This document shows positions 49,777 to 59,462 of a DNA stretch of 64,000 nucleotides, piece after piece (the first letter of the stretch is position 1; the number at the start of each line of letters is the position of its first letter). The stretch is from Pycnococcus provasolii (taxonomy: Eukaryota > Chlorophyta > Pseudoscourfieldiophyceae > Pseudoscourfieldiales), in NCBI GenBank assembly GCA_049487715.1, contig CP150557.1:496001-560000 (forward strand). Reading direction: 5' to 3'. The notes beneath the pieces are model-generated. The model was not told where the DNA came from. It saw only the letters and a list, made by a program, of their open reading frames with translations, and made no database searches. Both the position numbers and the translations under genes were made by a program.

Positions 49777-50362
49777 GAACACAGACTCTCCAATACAACA
49801 CAGGCGGAGAGGGATGAAAGAGAGGGGAGGGGGATGAAAGAGGCTGTTAAAACAAGGGGGAGGCCAGGTGCCTAACCCTAACCCTAACCCTAACCCTAAC
49901 CCTAACCCAAAACCCTAACCCAAAACCCTAACCCAAAACCCTAACCAGGACCCCTCTTATGATAGGCACCACCTGGACCCGTTCTTTCCTAATGAGTGGA
50001 AGGCGGAACCTGGGGCTGGAGAGAGCTAACCTTAGAGGCTTTTCGCTTTTCGCCTCCCCAAACAGTCCCGTTTTGTCTCCCCAAACACCCGGGTCTCCCT
50101 TTCCTGACCGGGTTGGTTGGGAACCCCTTTGATCCCTCGGCGGCGGCCCTTTTGAGAAGTTCAGTCCCTCTCTTTCAGAAAGAAAAGGCATTTGTCGTCG
50201 GCCTGGGTGGCCCCTGCTTTGCTTGCTGTTCCTCATCTTCATCTTCAACGTGTTGAGGTGAGGCTCATCTTGAAGGAGCTGTTTTGTTTGGTTTGCATTT
50301 TATCATTTTAGTTAGTTGGCTTTGAGATCCTTCGAGGTGTAAGTACAAGTGGCTGTCTATCT
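49777..50362. promoter_or_regulatory. divergent region between GNAT and ubiquitin protease genes
   Basis: Apart from the telomere-like array (49871-49946) the sequence is unique and non-coding. Both genes probably share this promoter region. Confidence 0.5.
49871..49946. repeat. interstitial telomere-like array (CCCTAA)
   Basis: Six perfect CCCTAA units followed by three CCCAAAACCCTAA units. Confidence 0.92.
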
Positions 50363-53300
50363 ATGCCGCCTTCTTATGGTGGTGCCCTTTCCAATGGCTT
50401 GCCGCCATCTGCGGTTGTATCTACCGTTCCCTTGTTAGCGCACAACCTCTCTGGAGAGTCGGCGTCCCCTCCATCCGGGTCCGTTCCGACCGGTCCAGGA
50501 GGGTCAGCCGGGTCGAAGTTTCTGTCGTCATCCCCGCCGATGATTGTGGAGAACGATGTGAGGAGACCGTTGCCTCTTCCTTCTGCTTCTTTGAACGAGA
50601 ATGTGGGAGGGAGTCACCGCATCTCGCTCAACGTCAGCGCCTCCAACCTCTCGAAACTCATGGGAAACGGAAATCAGAAGCAGGGCGGTGACAGTGACGA
50701 CAACGCACATGTTGCAGGGACAGGGACTGATAAAACAACTGCAGCACCACCAGCTCTCGTCCTACAGGACAACGCCGACACGCAAAAAAGGGAAATGGAA
50801 AGAAGAGCGGCGTCGGCAGCGACACCAACGACGTCGTCCAACTTGAACCCGGGCGACGTGCGTTTCCTCATCGCAACGCAGTGGTTCAACCTGTGGCGCG
50901 CGTACGCGAACGGGGAAAGCAAGACATCACCACCCATCGACATCGACCAGGCGTCTCTGCTGGAGTCGGCCAGCGCAGATGACCCGTACGAGGAACCCGT
51001 GCTACGACCTGGACTGCGCGCGGACGAAGACTACGTCCTGCTCACGAAGCCACAGTGGGAGTACATCGCACGCATCTACAGCTCGAATGTTGCACTGCAA
51101 CGCGTCGTCGTCGACGGAAAGCCCGCGCCGTTCGTGGAGGTTTATCCACTCAACCTGCTGGTGACATACAACAACGACCAACCACACGAGTTCCGCGTAT
51201 CACGTTCCGAACGCGTTGCCGACGTTGCGCGTAAGGTTGCGGGTGACTTGGCCATACACCTCGACGGCCGCGCTCCGATCCTGACGGTGGCAGGATCGGC
51301 ACAGCAGCTTGTTCCCAGCCGCACGCTGGGTGAGCAGGACGTCGCAGATGGCGCGCCTCTCGTGCTTTCACTTCCAAACACGGCACTGCAGACGCCAACA
51401 ACGCCGTTGCACCGAAATTCCAAGTCCACACCGAGCATTCTGCTCGCTGCTGCGGCAGCAGAGGCGGATGGAGATGACGACGACAATGCTGCAACCACAC
51501 CACCCTCCGTTGGTCGGGCGTCGGCGGCGGCACAAACATCTCCCTCCACGCCCGCGGCAGGGTCGTCGTATTCGCCGCTCAAGAGCACGTCGCTGATGCC
51601 CCGCGTGGCATCCGCGTCAACGATCGGCGAGGACATGACGTACGACAGCCCCAGCGGAAAGCCGGGACTTGTTGGTCTTCAGAACATCGGCAACACGTGC
51701 TTCATGAACTCCGCTTTGCAGTGCGTTGCGCACACGCCAAGCCTGATGACGTACTTTCATGACCGCAAACACCTCGAGGAGCTCAACAGGGATAATCCTC
51801 TAGGCATGGGCGGAGAGCTCGCGGAGAGTTTTGGGAGGCTCGTGCAGACGCTATGGAGACCAAAGCTTGCGTCGCTTTGCCCGCGCAGTTTCAAGGAGAA
51901 AATCGGCCGATTCGCCCCGCGCTTCCTTGGGTACCAGCAGCAGGACAGCCAGGAGTTCCTTGCATTTTTGCTCGACGGCCTTCACGAGGACCTTAACCGT
52001 GTCAAGTCGAAGCCGTACACGGAGGTAAAGGACAGCGACGGGCGACCCGACTCGGTGGTTTGCGCCGAGCACTGGGATCTGCACCGTCGGCGCAATGACA
52101 GCGTGGTCGTCGACGCTTTCCAAGGCCAGTACCGATCCGAGCTGACGTGCCCGCGCTGCGGATACCAGAGCGTGACGTTCGACCCGTTCATGTATCTCAC
52201 CGTGCCGATGCCGACGCCAGAAACGCAGCGCTTCGCCGAGGTACTGCTCTGCGACAGCATCTTCGGGCGACACCGCATTCAGCGGCTGCGCCCGCTGAGC
52301 TTGGGGAAGAATGGAAAGGTTGGCGAGTTGAGGCAGGGCGTCCTGCACATGGCGAAGCGCGCGGTGCTGGCTGGCGAGGTGGCGGCGGCGTCCGCCGCCC
52401 CCGCCGCCCCCGCTGCCGCGGCAATACCGCACGCCGAGGAGCTCCTTAGCGAGCACCTCCTATTTGCCGAACTGAGTGGCGGTCGCATCGCGCGCATCCT
52501 CGAGGATGACGGCGAGCGCGTTCCCGAGCATAAGCCTTCGGCGTCGACAACCGGCACTCCGGCTGAATGCATCGTCTGCTATCGCCTGCCTTCGGCGGCG
52601 GCTGCCAAGGCGGCTCGCGCGCTCCTTTCTAAAAGTGATGCCAGTGCCATGAAGGTGGAGGAGGGCGACGATAGGGAGGGGCTGCCTGGTATTGAACTCG
52701 CTCTCGTACACCACCGCCGGCGTGCGCGGAGATCTATGCTGAGCATCAGCAGCGAGACGAGCTTCGCGCTGTTCGGCGTTCCTCAGCTGGTGGTGGCAAG
52801 CCCTGTCACGTTCCAGCCGGGCGATAAGGTTGAGCTGCTCGACAACGTGGCGGCTGAGAAGTTGGCTGCCAAGGTTACAGGCCTGCCACTACGGCACGCC
52901 GCGAGTGCTGGACTGGCTCGGGCACTTGCGCCTTACAGTAACGAGGATAGCGACGGCACCAGTGACGCGCCATTCGAGCTTGCGCGTTGCGATGCCAAGG
53001 GTCTTGGCACGCACTCTTTGGACGACTCTGGGTCGGATGGGAGCCGCAGTGCGTCAGGCGGGCTCGTGGAGACTGCGGGCGACCTCCTGTCGTCCGCCTT
53101 CGGGTGCGCAGGTCGGCCGAGCGCAGTGCCGGAACCGTCAACCTCCACGCCTGTCGCATCTCCGGCGATTGTCGGATGGCAGTGCGGGGGTGGCGAGGTG
53201 GTCGAGGCGCCAGCGAGTCCGACGGCAGCGGCGGCGGCGGCGGCGGCGGCGGCGGCATCCAACGAGGCGGCGGCATCAGCGCCGAGCGAGGAGGACGCGA

Positions 53301-54121
53301 CGATGACGGAGCCGGGCGACGATGATGGCGACGACGACACGGAGTTGCTCGACGACGCGGGCACTCGCTTGATACCGGGGCTTGCGGCGTTCGGGTGCGC
53401 ATCGCCGATGCTTCTGGCGCTCACCTGGTCAGCATCTCTTGCCGGCGAGGCGCCTGCGCCGCTCCCTAGCATGCCAAAGGGTGCGTTCGATGCGTCGGCG
53501 ATCGACGACGCGCACGCACCGCCCGACAGCGAGGCTCGGATCGATAGCACCTCGGGAGGCTCCAAATCGCCAACATCATCGCTCGGGCTCGGTGACTGCA
53601 TGGAGCTGCTCAGTCGTCCAGAACAGCTCGAGGAGGGCGAGGAGTGGTACTGCAAAAGATGCAAGGAGCACATCACCGCGTACAAAAAGCTCGACTTGTA
53701 CGAGCTTCCGGAGGTGCTGGTGATCCACCTGAAACGCTTCTCGTCGACTGGTCGCTTCTGGCGCGACAAGCTGGACACGAAGTGCAACTTTCCACTGCGC
53801 GGCTTGAATCTGAGACGCCACCTCTTCGTGAATGCGAGCCCGCGCAACGACGCCACCAAGGCGCCCGTCTATGACCTGTTCGCGGTGAGCAATCACTACG
53901 GCGGCATGGGCGGTGGTCACTACACGGCGTACGCGACGCTGGGCGGCGACGACGAATGGCACACATTCGACGACAGTCATGTGACGGCGATCGGCGACGC
54001 ACCTGAGAAGAAGGTTGTAAGCCCTGCGGCTTACGTGCTGTTTTATGCGCGCAGGCAAGGTCCGAACGACCCGAACGTCGTTGGCGGAAAGTCTGCAGCT
54101 GCTATGGAGACGGATGATTGA
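50363..54121 (+). CDS. ubiquitin-specific protease, USP4/11/15 type (DUSP plus split catalytic domain)
   Basis: 1252 residues from ATG 50363. A DUSP domain (about 165-265: FLIATQWFNLWRAYA ... DEDYVLLTKPQWEYIARIYS) and a ubiquitin-like segment precede the catalytic core. The Cys box GLQNIGNTCFMNSALQC has Cys446; QQQDSQEFLAFLLDGLHEDL follows; CPRCGY and later CKRC form the zinc clasp. The His box NHYGGMGGGHYTAY has His1186, then FDDSHV with the catalytic Asp, ending SPAAYVLFYARR. The two halves are separated by a long, partly poly-Ala and acidic insert (about 640-1070), as in USP4/15. Removes ubiquitin from protein conjugates. Confidence 0.93.
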   Translation: MPPSYGGALSNGLPPSAVVSTVPLLAHNLSGESASPPSGSVPTGPGGSAGSKFLSSSPPMIVENDVRRPLPLPSASLNENVGGSHRISLNVSASNLSKLMGNGNQKQGGDSDDNAHVAGTGTDKTTAAPPALVLQDNADTQKREMERRAASAATPTTSSNLNPGDVRFLIATQWFNLWRAYANGESKTSPPIDIDQASLLESASADDPYEEPVLRPGLRADEDYVLLTKPQWEYIARIYSSNVALQRVVVDGKPAPFVEVYPLNLLVTYNNDQPHEFRVSRSERVADVARKVAGDLAIHLDGRAPILTVAGSAQQLVPSRTLGEQDVADGAPLVLSLPNTALQTPTTPLHRNSKSTPSILLAAAAAEADGDDDDNAATTPPSVGRASAAAQTSPSTPAAGSSYSPLKSTSLMPRVASASTIGEDMTYDSPSGKPGLVGLQNIGNTCFMNSALQCVAHTPSLMTYFHDRKHLEELNRDNPLGMGGELAESFGRLVQTLWRPKLASLCPRSFKEKIGRFAPRFLGYQQQDSQEFLAFLLDGLHEDLNRVKSKPYTEVKDSDGRPDSVVCAEHWDLHRRRNDSVVVDAFQGQYRSELTCPRCGYQSVTFDPFMYLTVPMPTPETQRFAEVLLCDSIFGRHRIQRLRPLSLGKNGKVGELRQGVLHMAKRAVLAGEVAAASAAPAAPAAAAIPHAEELLSEHLLFAELSGGRIARILEDDGERVPEHKPSASTTGTPAECIVCYRLPSAAAAKAARALLSKSDASAMKVEEGDDREGLPGIELALVHHRRRARRSMLSISSETSFALFGVPQLVVASPVTFQPGDKVELLDNVAAEKLAAKVTGLPLRHAASAGLARALAPYSNEDSDGTSDAPFELARCDAKGLGTHSLDDSGSDGSRSASGGLVETAGDLLSSAFGCAGRPSAVPEPSTSTPVASPAIVGWQCGGGEVVEAPASPTAAAAAAAAAAASNEAAASAPSEEDATMTEPGDDDGDDDTELLDDAGTRLIPGLAAFGCASPMLLALTWSASLAGEAPAPLPSMPKGAFDASAIDDAHAPPDSEARIDSTSGGSKSPTSSLGLGDCMELLSRPEQLEEGEEWYCKRCKEHITAYKKLDLYELPEVLVIHLKRFSSTGRFWRDKLDTKCNFPLRGLNLRRHLFVNASPRNDATKAPVYDLFAVSNHYGGMGGGHYTAYATLGGDDEWHTFDDSHVTAIGDAPEKKVVSPAAYVLFYARRQGPNDPNVVGGKSAAAMETDD
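53226..53262 (+). repeat. GCG microsatellite encoding poly-Ala
   Basis: Run of GCG/GCA codons in the ubiquitin protease insert. Confidence 0.9.
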
Positions 54122-54160
54122 CCTAAATTATTCTCTCAATGATTCTCTTCTCTTCGTCTG

Positions 54161-54165
54161 TGTAA
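54161..54165 (+). promoter_or_regulatory. TGTAA polyadenylation motif
   Basis: Lies 40 bp past the ubiquitin protease stop. Confidence 0.4.
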
Positions 54166-54325
54166 ATTTCCTCCACACACTTACACTTATTATCCTCCAA
54201 AAAGGACAAAAAGAAGGCACGCCACCACCTTTTTTTCCACCACCACCACCACCTTGAACCACCAAAAACCACATCACTCATCCGACCTCTTCCTTCGTCC
54301 TTTTTCAAACAGTTCAGCACACTCC

Positions 54326-55111
54326 TCAGCGGTGAAGGTCACGGTCCTCGCGGTCCTCGCGCACGAGAATAGGCCGTCCTTGCAGCTCGCTGTCCGCAAG
54401 CTCTCGGATCGCGCGTGCCGCCTCCTGCGGCGTTTCGTACTCGACGATACCGCACCCCTTCGACTTGCTCGGGTCGTCAGGCATCTTCATGACTTCAGCG
54501 TACACGACGTTTCCGCACGCTCGGAAGTGGTCTTTGAGATCTTGCCATGAGACGCGGTACGAGAGGTTGTGCACGAACACCCTGCGCGCGACGGTGATGG
54601 TTTGCGTGCCTCCGCCTCCGCCACCACCGCCGCCGCCGCCGCCACCTCCTCGGTGTGCGGGCGGTGGCCCACGGTCCCCACGCTGCGGCGGCGGCCCACG
54701 GTCCTCGTACCCTCCCCTCCCCCTCTTCGGCGCACGCAGGTCACGGTCCTCGCGGTCCTCGCGCACGAGAATAGGCCGTCCTTGCAGCTCGCTGTCCGCA
54801 AGCTCTCGGATCGCGCGTGCCGCCTCCTGCGGCGTTTCGTACTCGACGATACCGCACCCCTTCGACTTGCTCGGGTCGTCAGGCATCTTCATGACTTCAG
54901 CGTACACGACGTTTCCGCACGCTCGGAAGTGGTCTTTGAGATCTTGCCATGAGACGCGGTACGAGAGGTTATGCACGTAGAGACGACGTGCAACATTGAT
55001 GACAGATTGAGATCCAGATCCACCACCACCACCACCACCACCACCACCGCCACCACCGCTACCATTTCCATTACCACGTCCCCCCCGTCCTCTTTTGCGC
55101 GAGTCGGACAT
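54326..55111 (-). CDS. two-RRM Gly-rich RNA/ssDNA-binding protein (Gbp1/Gbp2-like)
   Basis: 261 residues from ATG 55111. An N-terminal RGG/Gly stretch, RRM1, a Gly-rich linker with RGPPPQRGDRGPPP, RRM2. Both RRMs contain VHNLSYRVSWQDLKDHFRAC (RNP2 region) and SKGCGIVEYETPQEAARAI (RNP1), and end VREDREDRDL. The WQDLKDHFR wording recalls Chlamydomonas Gbp1p, a G-strand telomere DNA and RNA binding protein, and fungal Gbp2. RRM1 and RRM2 are essentially identical even at DNA level (offset 402 bp), so the second was copied or converted recently. Binding specificity is unknown. Confidence 0.85.
   Translation of the reverse strand: MSDSRKRGRGGRGNGNGSGGGGGGGGGGGGGSGSQSVINVARRLYVHNLSYRVSWQDLKDHFRACGNVVYAEVMKMPDDPSKSKGCGIVEYETPQEAARAIRELADSELQGRPILVREDREDRDLRAPKRGRGGYEDRGPPPQRGDRGPPPAHRGGGGGGGGGGGGGGTQTITVARRVFVHNLSYRVSWQDLKDHFRACGNVVYAEVMKMPDDPSKSKGCGIVEYETPQEAARAIRELADSELQGRPILVREDREDRDLHR
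54337..54568 (-). repeat. 232-bp intragenic duplication (RRM2 copy)
   Basis: Appears identical by eye to 54739-54970, offset 402 bp, including synonymous sites. Confidence 0.9.
54739..54970 (-). repeat. 232-bp intragenic duplication (RRM1 copy)
   Basis: Partner of 54337-54568; the copies diverge only at the outer edges. Confidence 0.9.
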
Positions 55112-55213
55112 GACACACTTGTACTGGCAGGACTGGAGAGACGGAAAGGGTTCGATAAAGTTACGATGGGACGATGGGGAAGAAGGGACCCGGGTCCGAG
55201 AACAGGGGACGAG

Positions 55214-55252
55214 ACCCTAACCCTAACCCAGGTCTCTAACCCTAACCCTAAC
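55214..55252. repeat. interstitial telomere-like array (CCCTAA)
   Basis: Two short blocks of CCCTAA separated by CAGGTCT. Confidence 0.85.
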
Positions 55253-55325
55253 ACACCTCCCTCTTCCACTGCGCTCTTCCACGTCTCTTCCACCTCCCTC
55301 TTGTCTCACAGGCTCACCATGACGG

Positions 55326-55365
55326 TCTAACCGCTAACCCCTAACCGCTAACCGCTAACCCCTAA
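55326..55365. repeat. variant telomere-like repeat (CTAACCG/CTAACCC)
   Basis: Five to six CTAACC units with alternating G/CC, 55 bp upstream of ATG 55418. Confidence 0.8.
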
Positions 55366-55417
55366 TTCGCTCGAGGTGTTTTCCCTCGCTTGAGATATTT
55401 TCCGCCTACTATCCCCT

Positions 55418-56500
55418 ATGTACTCCTCATACCCGGTCGATGATTCGTCCCCTCTCACAGGCCCCTCCTTTCACGCGTTTTTTCCCCCCTTTTCCCCTCC
55501 GTCCGGCCCCACTCGCTCGGATTCTTCGGAGGATCCCCTCTGGTTGGGTTGCATGCCGGTGACGATGATGCTTAAAGGTGGTACGCCCCATGGCCATGGG
55601 TGTTTCGTACGTGCGCCTCTCTCTTCCTTTAGGGGTCGTCTTCGGGTTGTTAGGGCAGCGTCGTCGTCGTCGTCGTCGTCGTCGTCCTATGGGGATTCGG
55701 ATGCAAGGAGGGATTTGCAGAAGGATGCGGCTTTGTGGGATTCCGCAATCAAAGAAGCGCGATCCCTACTAGACGAAGCTTCCCAACTGGCAGAACAGCA
55801 AACACGTGCAGAACTAGAAGAGGCGTTTGATACGGACTTTGTCGATGAGATGTCAGCAGACAGTGCGTCGACGAGCAGACGCGGGGTAGAAGTGAGCGAA
55901 ATGACGGAGGAAGAGGCGAGCGAAATGCTGTACTCGATATGGCTGAAGCACGGCGCGAACGAAGTGCAAGCGTCGAGGCTCGTGGAAGAAAGCCCAAAAG
56001 AGGGAAGGTACGCATCACCTCGCAGGATTGAACGCAAGCTCGTACGCCTGTCGCGCATACTTCCCGCGTGCAAGCTCGCCGTCATGGCGCTCGCGGATAT
56101 GCGCATTTTGTACCAGCCGTCGAGCGCCATCCTCGCCACGCTCATCGAGCTGATGAAGTGGTTCGACGCGGACACGGCGATGGCGATGATGCAAGAGGAA
56201 CCGAGACTTGCGACGGAGCTTCGTGCGGGAGGGGGGAGCGGTGGCGATTACGACAGCGGTGCACCGACGCTCGAGGCGATGGTGCTGGAGACCTGCGAGG
56301 CTCTGCGTGGTATCGGTGGCTCTGCCGCCGCTTCCGATGCAGCGGTGTTCTTCGCGCTCTCGGAGGAACCGAGCTTAATTATCAAACTTCCTCCTCTGCG
56401 CGACTCGAGCCTATCGTGGAGATCACGAGACATTGCTGAGTTCCCAATGGACCTTCAGAACAGCATCGCTTGGGCAATGAGGATGAAGCACGCGACGTAG
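55418..56500 (+). CDS. unknown protein, probable plastid leader
   Basis: 360 residues from ATG 55418 (an alternative ATG at 55553). Residues 1-95 are Ser/Pro/Arg-rich ending in a poly-Ser tract (TCG repeat, 55661-55685), as in transit peptides. The rest is helical and acidic: ALWDSAIKEARSLLDEASQL, MTEEEASEMLYSIWLKHGAN, IERKLVRLSRILPACKLAVM, MRILYQPSSAILATLIELMK. The GANE-VQASRLVEES segment and helical-repeat feel slightly recall mTERF-like or pentatrico-type helical proteins, but I cannot assign it. TGTAA follows at 56566. Confidence 0.6.
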   Translation: MYSSYPVDDSSPLTGPSFHAFFPPFSPPSGPTRSDSSEDPLWLGCMPVTMMLKGGTPHGHGCFVRAPLSSFRGRLRVVRAASSSSSSSSSYGDSDARRDLQKDAALWDSAIKEARSLLDEASQLAEQQTRAELEEAFDTDFVDEMSADSASTSRRGVEVSEMTEEEASEMLYSIWLKHGANEVQASRLVEESPKEGRYASPRRIERKLVRLSRILPACKLAVMALADMRILYQPSSAILATLIELMKWFDADTAMAMMQEEPRLATELRAGGGSGGDYDSGAPTLEAMVLETCEALRGIGGSAAASDAAVFFALSEEPSLIIKLPPLRDSSLSWRSRDIAEFPMDLQNSIAWAMRMKHAT

Positions 56501-56565
56501 CTAGCTCACTCTTATTTTCTTTTTTATAAAACATTTTGAGACTCTTATGGTATGTTTTGGTGCAT

Positions 56566-56570
56566 TGTAA
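56566..56570 (+). promoter_or_regulatory. TGTAA polyadenylation motif
   Basis: Lies 66 bp past the stop at 56500, in an A/T-rich 3' region. Confidence 0.45.
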
Positions 56571-56658
56571 ATAAAAGAATGAAAAATAAATAAATAAACT
56601 TCTTTAAAAATAGGTTAAAAGTTTTTGCCGATATCACCATCCACGTCATGTATACCAC

Positions 56659-58269
56659 TCACTCCATGGAAGGCTTCCTGAAGCTCACGGTCTTGCTCGA
56701 CGAATTCTGGCACTTTTCCTCGCATGTGAATCCCATCTCTTTTCCAAGCGCTCCAAAGTCACGACGGATGTAAGCGCGGTAGTATGGTTCGGCAAAGTCG
56801 CCGAAGAGACCAATCGTCTTGTCCGTGGCTGGTCGATCGCCGAGCTGCTGGCTGTCCGTCAGAACAAAAATGCCACCCGGCTTCAGGACGCGATACGCCT
56901 CACGGAACACAGCGTCCTGCGCATCCGCTGGCAGCTCGTGGAAGAGATACACAGAGACCACCGCATCGTACGACGCCTCTTCGAAAGGAAGGCTCTCCGC
57001 ATTCGCCTGCACGTACGACGCAGGTCCCACGGACTTGCCAACCTGCAGGCTCTCCCAGTACGAGCCGTTCTCGCGCGCCTCCTCAAGGTAGTACGGGCTG
57101 AGGTCCGTCACCGTCATGTCCACGCCCGGGTAGGAGTCACGCACGAATGTGGCAAAGCGACCCGTTCCCGCCGCAATCTCCAGCACACGCGCACCCTCGC
57201 CAGTCGCGCCGAAGCTTGGCGATTTCAGGAACTTGCCAAGCGGAACGAGGCTGGATCGCTGCATGGAATCCTGCCGTCCGAGGAACAGCGTTTCGGTGGA
57301 CGTCTCGTACACCTTCGCGGACCACGTCGACAGCCAGCCATCAGACTGGTAGTGGAACGCGTGCCTGTAGTACTCCGGGTACAGCGACTCGTTCGACCCG
57401 ATCGGCGCCTGCACGTTGCCCGCGGCGCCCTTCTCCGCGCGCTCGAGCGTTCTGTTCGCCTCGTCGAAGAAGCGCCGCGCCTTATCCGCGACGTACAGTG
57501 GGTTGAACTGCCTGTGAGCGGGGTTCATGTCATACGGCGCCTTGAAGTAGCCAGCCTCGATGCGCTTCAGGTCAATGCGGTATGCCGCGATCGTCTCGGC
57601 AACGAGGCGCGCGATGGTCGAGACGCCGAGCGACGCGTCGAGCGAATCCGCGGCGTCGCCACCGTCCGCCGTCAGAGTGCTCTCGCTAGAAACCTGGTTG
57701 CCCGTGTTTCCCACACGTGCCTGCGTGAAGGGGTTGCGCGCCATACCACCACGGCTGTACACGAGGCCGGCAGCACCCTGCACGGTGAAGAAGAGCGTGC
57801 GCGCGATGTGGTACCCCCAGTACGTAAACGCCTCGGTCGACGTGGCGGACGACTGCAGGGCACGCAGCTGATCGAGGAGACTTTCCACACCACCACCGCC
57901 GGGCAAGTCGCTGTACGTCCACTCCGTCCAGAAGTCACAGCTGTCGTCGCACGCAAAGTTGGTGCGATCGACGGCACCTGGCCTAGCCTCCGGCGGTGGG
58001 AGGAATCGCACGACGTCGTCGTCAAGGCTCGAGCCCGCCTCCAGCTCTTCGAACGACGAGAACGGCACATCCACCTCTTCCTGTGGCACCTGCTCCTGCG
58101 GCACGGCGGAGGCTGCGTTGACAGTTTTGCTCTGCGCAGCCTTGCACGTGGTTCCCGATAATCGGCGGCGTGGCAGAGATCGCGAGGCAAGAGGGGTGAG
58201 CGTCGTCATCTTCGGGCAAACGCGTCGAGGCGTGTTTGCGGTTTGCGCGGCCGTTGATGTGAGCTTCAT
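56659..58269 (-). CDS. class-I SAM-dependent methyltransferase, plastid-type leader
   Basis: 536 residues from ATG 58269. The leader (residues 1-55) is Thr/Arg/Ser-rich. A middle region (about 85-300) is conserved-looking but unassigned (YWGYHIARTLFFTVQGAAGL). The methyltransferase domain starts near 355: VLEIAAGTGRFATFVRDSYP (motif I), MTVTDLSPYYLEEAREN, ANAESLPFEEASYDAVVSVY (motif II/III), LKPGGIFVLTDSQQLGD and GDFAEPYYRAYIRRDF. This resembles UbiE/MenG-like plant plastid methyltransferases; the substrate is unknown. Confidence 0.83.
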   Translation of the reverse strand: MKLTSTAAQTANTPRRVCPKMTTLTPLASRSLPRRRLSGTTCKAAQSKTVNAASAVPQEQVPQEEVDVPFSSFEELEAGSSLDDDVVRFLPPPEARPGAVDRTNFACDDSCDFWTEWTYSDLPGGGGVESLLDQLRALQSSATSTEAFTYWGYHIARTLFFTVQGAAGLVYSRGGMARNPFTQARVGNTGNQVSSESTLTADGGDAADSLDASLGVSTIARLVAETIAAYRIDLKRIEAGYFKAPYDMNPAHRQFNPLYVADKARRFFDEANRTLERAEKGAAGNVQAPIGSNESLYPEYYRHAFHYQSDGWLSTWSAKVYETSTETLFLGRQDSMQRSSLVPLGKFLKSPSFGATGEGARVLEIAAGTGRFATFVRDSYPGVDMTVTDLSPYYLEEARENGSYWESLQVGKSVGPASYVQANAESLPFEEASYDAVVSVYLFHELPADAQDAVFREAYRVLKPGGIFVLTDSQQLGDRPATDKTIGLFGDFAEPYYRAYIRRDFGALGKEMGFTCEEKCQNSSSKTVSFRKPSME

Positions 58270-58747
58270 ATTGATCGCGAGCAGTAAACCAGTAAATTAG
58301 GTAAACCAAGTAAAGGAACTCAACAAAGGTGAACTAAGAAGCAAATCCAAACAGCACGAACAGGAGCACGAACAGGAGCACGCACACACGAACAGGAGCT
58401 GCAAGGCGTTTAAACCAGTGGTCGAGAAGACAAGACACAGAGAGTGCTGGGTTGAGGAGATTGGGATGATTGGGAGGTGACGTTGCACGGCCCTAATCCG
58501 GCCGTGAACGACAAGACGTTCACGTTCACGACCGCGTTCGGCACGGCCCCGGGTGCGGCAAATCAAGGCTGTGGCTCTCGATGCAGGAGCAGTCCGGGGA
58601 AATCGGAAATCTCACTTTGCGCAGACTCGCAGCCTCAGCCTCTGATCCTTCGCTACCCATGCTGCTTGGGGATCCTACGTTGAACCAGGTCGGTGAACTC
58701 GTTTTTTGCATTTCCCGGGCCCGTGCTGGGCCCGTGCCGGGGCCCGC

Positions 58748-58850
58748 CGGGGCGGCGTCAGTGATGAGCACGAAGCGGACGTGCGGAGAGTCGATCCCAA
58801 GTCCGAAGGCGGACGTAGCGACGACGACGTCCAGAGTTGCGTCGCGCCAC
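58748..58850 (-). pseudogene. RecQ-type helicase fragment
   Basis: Encodes WRDATLDVVVATSAFGLGID and SPHVRFVLITDA, the conserved motif V region of RecQ helicases (normally [22 protein letters not shown]). Only this part is recognisable; no upstream helicase motifs are present, so it is a remnant. Confidence 0.6.
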
Positions 58851-58911
58851 GCGCGTTCGACGACATTGCCAAGGCTTGTTGACCGGGAGTCGCACTTGCA
58901 TTGGCGCGGCA

Positions 58912-59060
58912 CGCTTCTCACACGACGATGGGTTTCTTTGCTCGCCGGACCCCGGACGAGTTCATACCGCATTTGCTACTCTTTGCACTGCTCTACACTC
59001 GATCAACCTCGAGGTCCAGGTGCACAAATGCAAAGCGGTTTTTCCGCCGGGGGTTGATCC
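58912..59060 (+). pseudogene. reverse-transcriptase fragment
   Basis: RFSHDDGFLCSPDPGRVHTA, then LHSINLEVQVHKCKAVFPPG, matches the YADD box and following helix of retroelement reverse transcriptases; Tyr-Ala is replaced by Ser-His. About 50 residues only; partially overlaps and opposes the helicase scrap's flank. Confidence 0.55.
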
Positions 59061-59078
59061 TCCCGCTGGCATCCCCTC

Positions 59079-59276
59079 GTGTACCCGGTGCTGCAAGGAC
59101 TGTACGAAATCACGCAATCACTGTCGAAGCTCCCAGAGTTTTCGAAATACGTCGATGCCGACACGCTGAATCGAGTGAAAGCGCTGCTCGTCGAGCGTTG
59201 GGACACGACGATGAGCGCGAACAGCCAGAAGATCGGGTTCAACACGTGCGTGCTGCATACGTATTCCGCCTTTTGA
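59079..59276 (+). pseudogene. possible hAT-transposase-like fragment
   Basis: VLQGLYEITQSLSKLPEFSK has the flavour of the hAT helix before the dimerisation domain (LYEATQxLS). Weak assignment; short and without partner motifs. Confidence 0.25.
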
Positions 59277-59462
59277 GGCGAATCTGCCCACAACGTACTC
59301 ATCACCAGTTAATAGAACGATTCGGATCTCGTGCACGTGATCAGCCGGTGTCCGCATCGCCTTGGTGGATGTTAAGGTTCGGGGTTTCTTTTTGGTTTTC
59401 TATTAGGGTTTCCCTTAGGGGATCCCGGTCCTCTTTGTTTTGGATCTTTATTTGGGTTTCTT

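Larger units (their letters stand above)
55112..55417. promoter_or_regulatory. divergent promoter region with telomere-like repeats
   Basis: Lies between the twin-RRM gene (minus) and an unknown plastid-type gene (plus). It contains CCCTAA arrays at 55214-55252 and a variant CTAACCGCTAACCC array at 55326-55365. Confidence 0.5.

Noticed and set aside
56938-58161. 407-residue plus-strand frame opposite the methyltransferase
   Set aside because: Arg-rich shadow of a well-supported minus-strand gene; GC-rich codon bias keeps antisense frames open.
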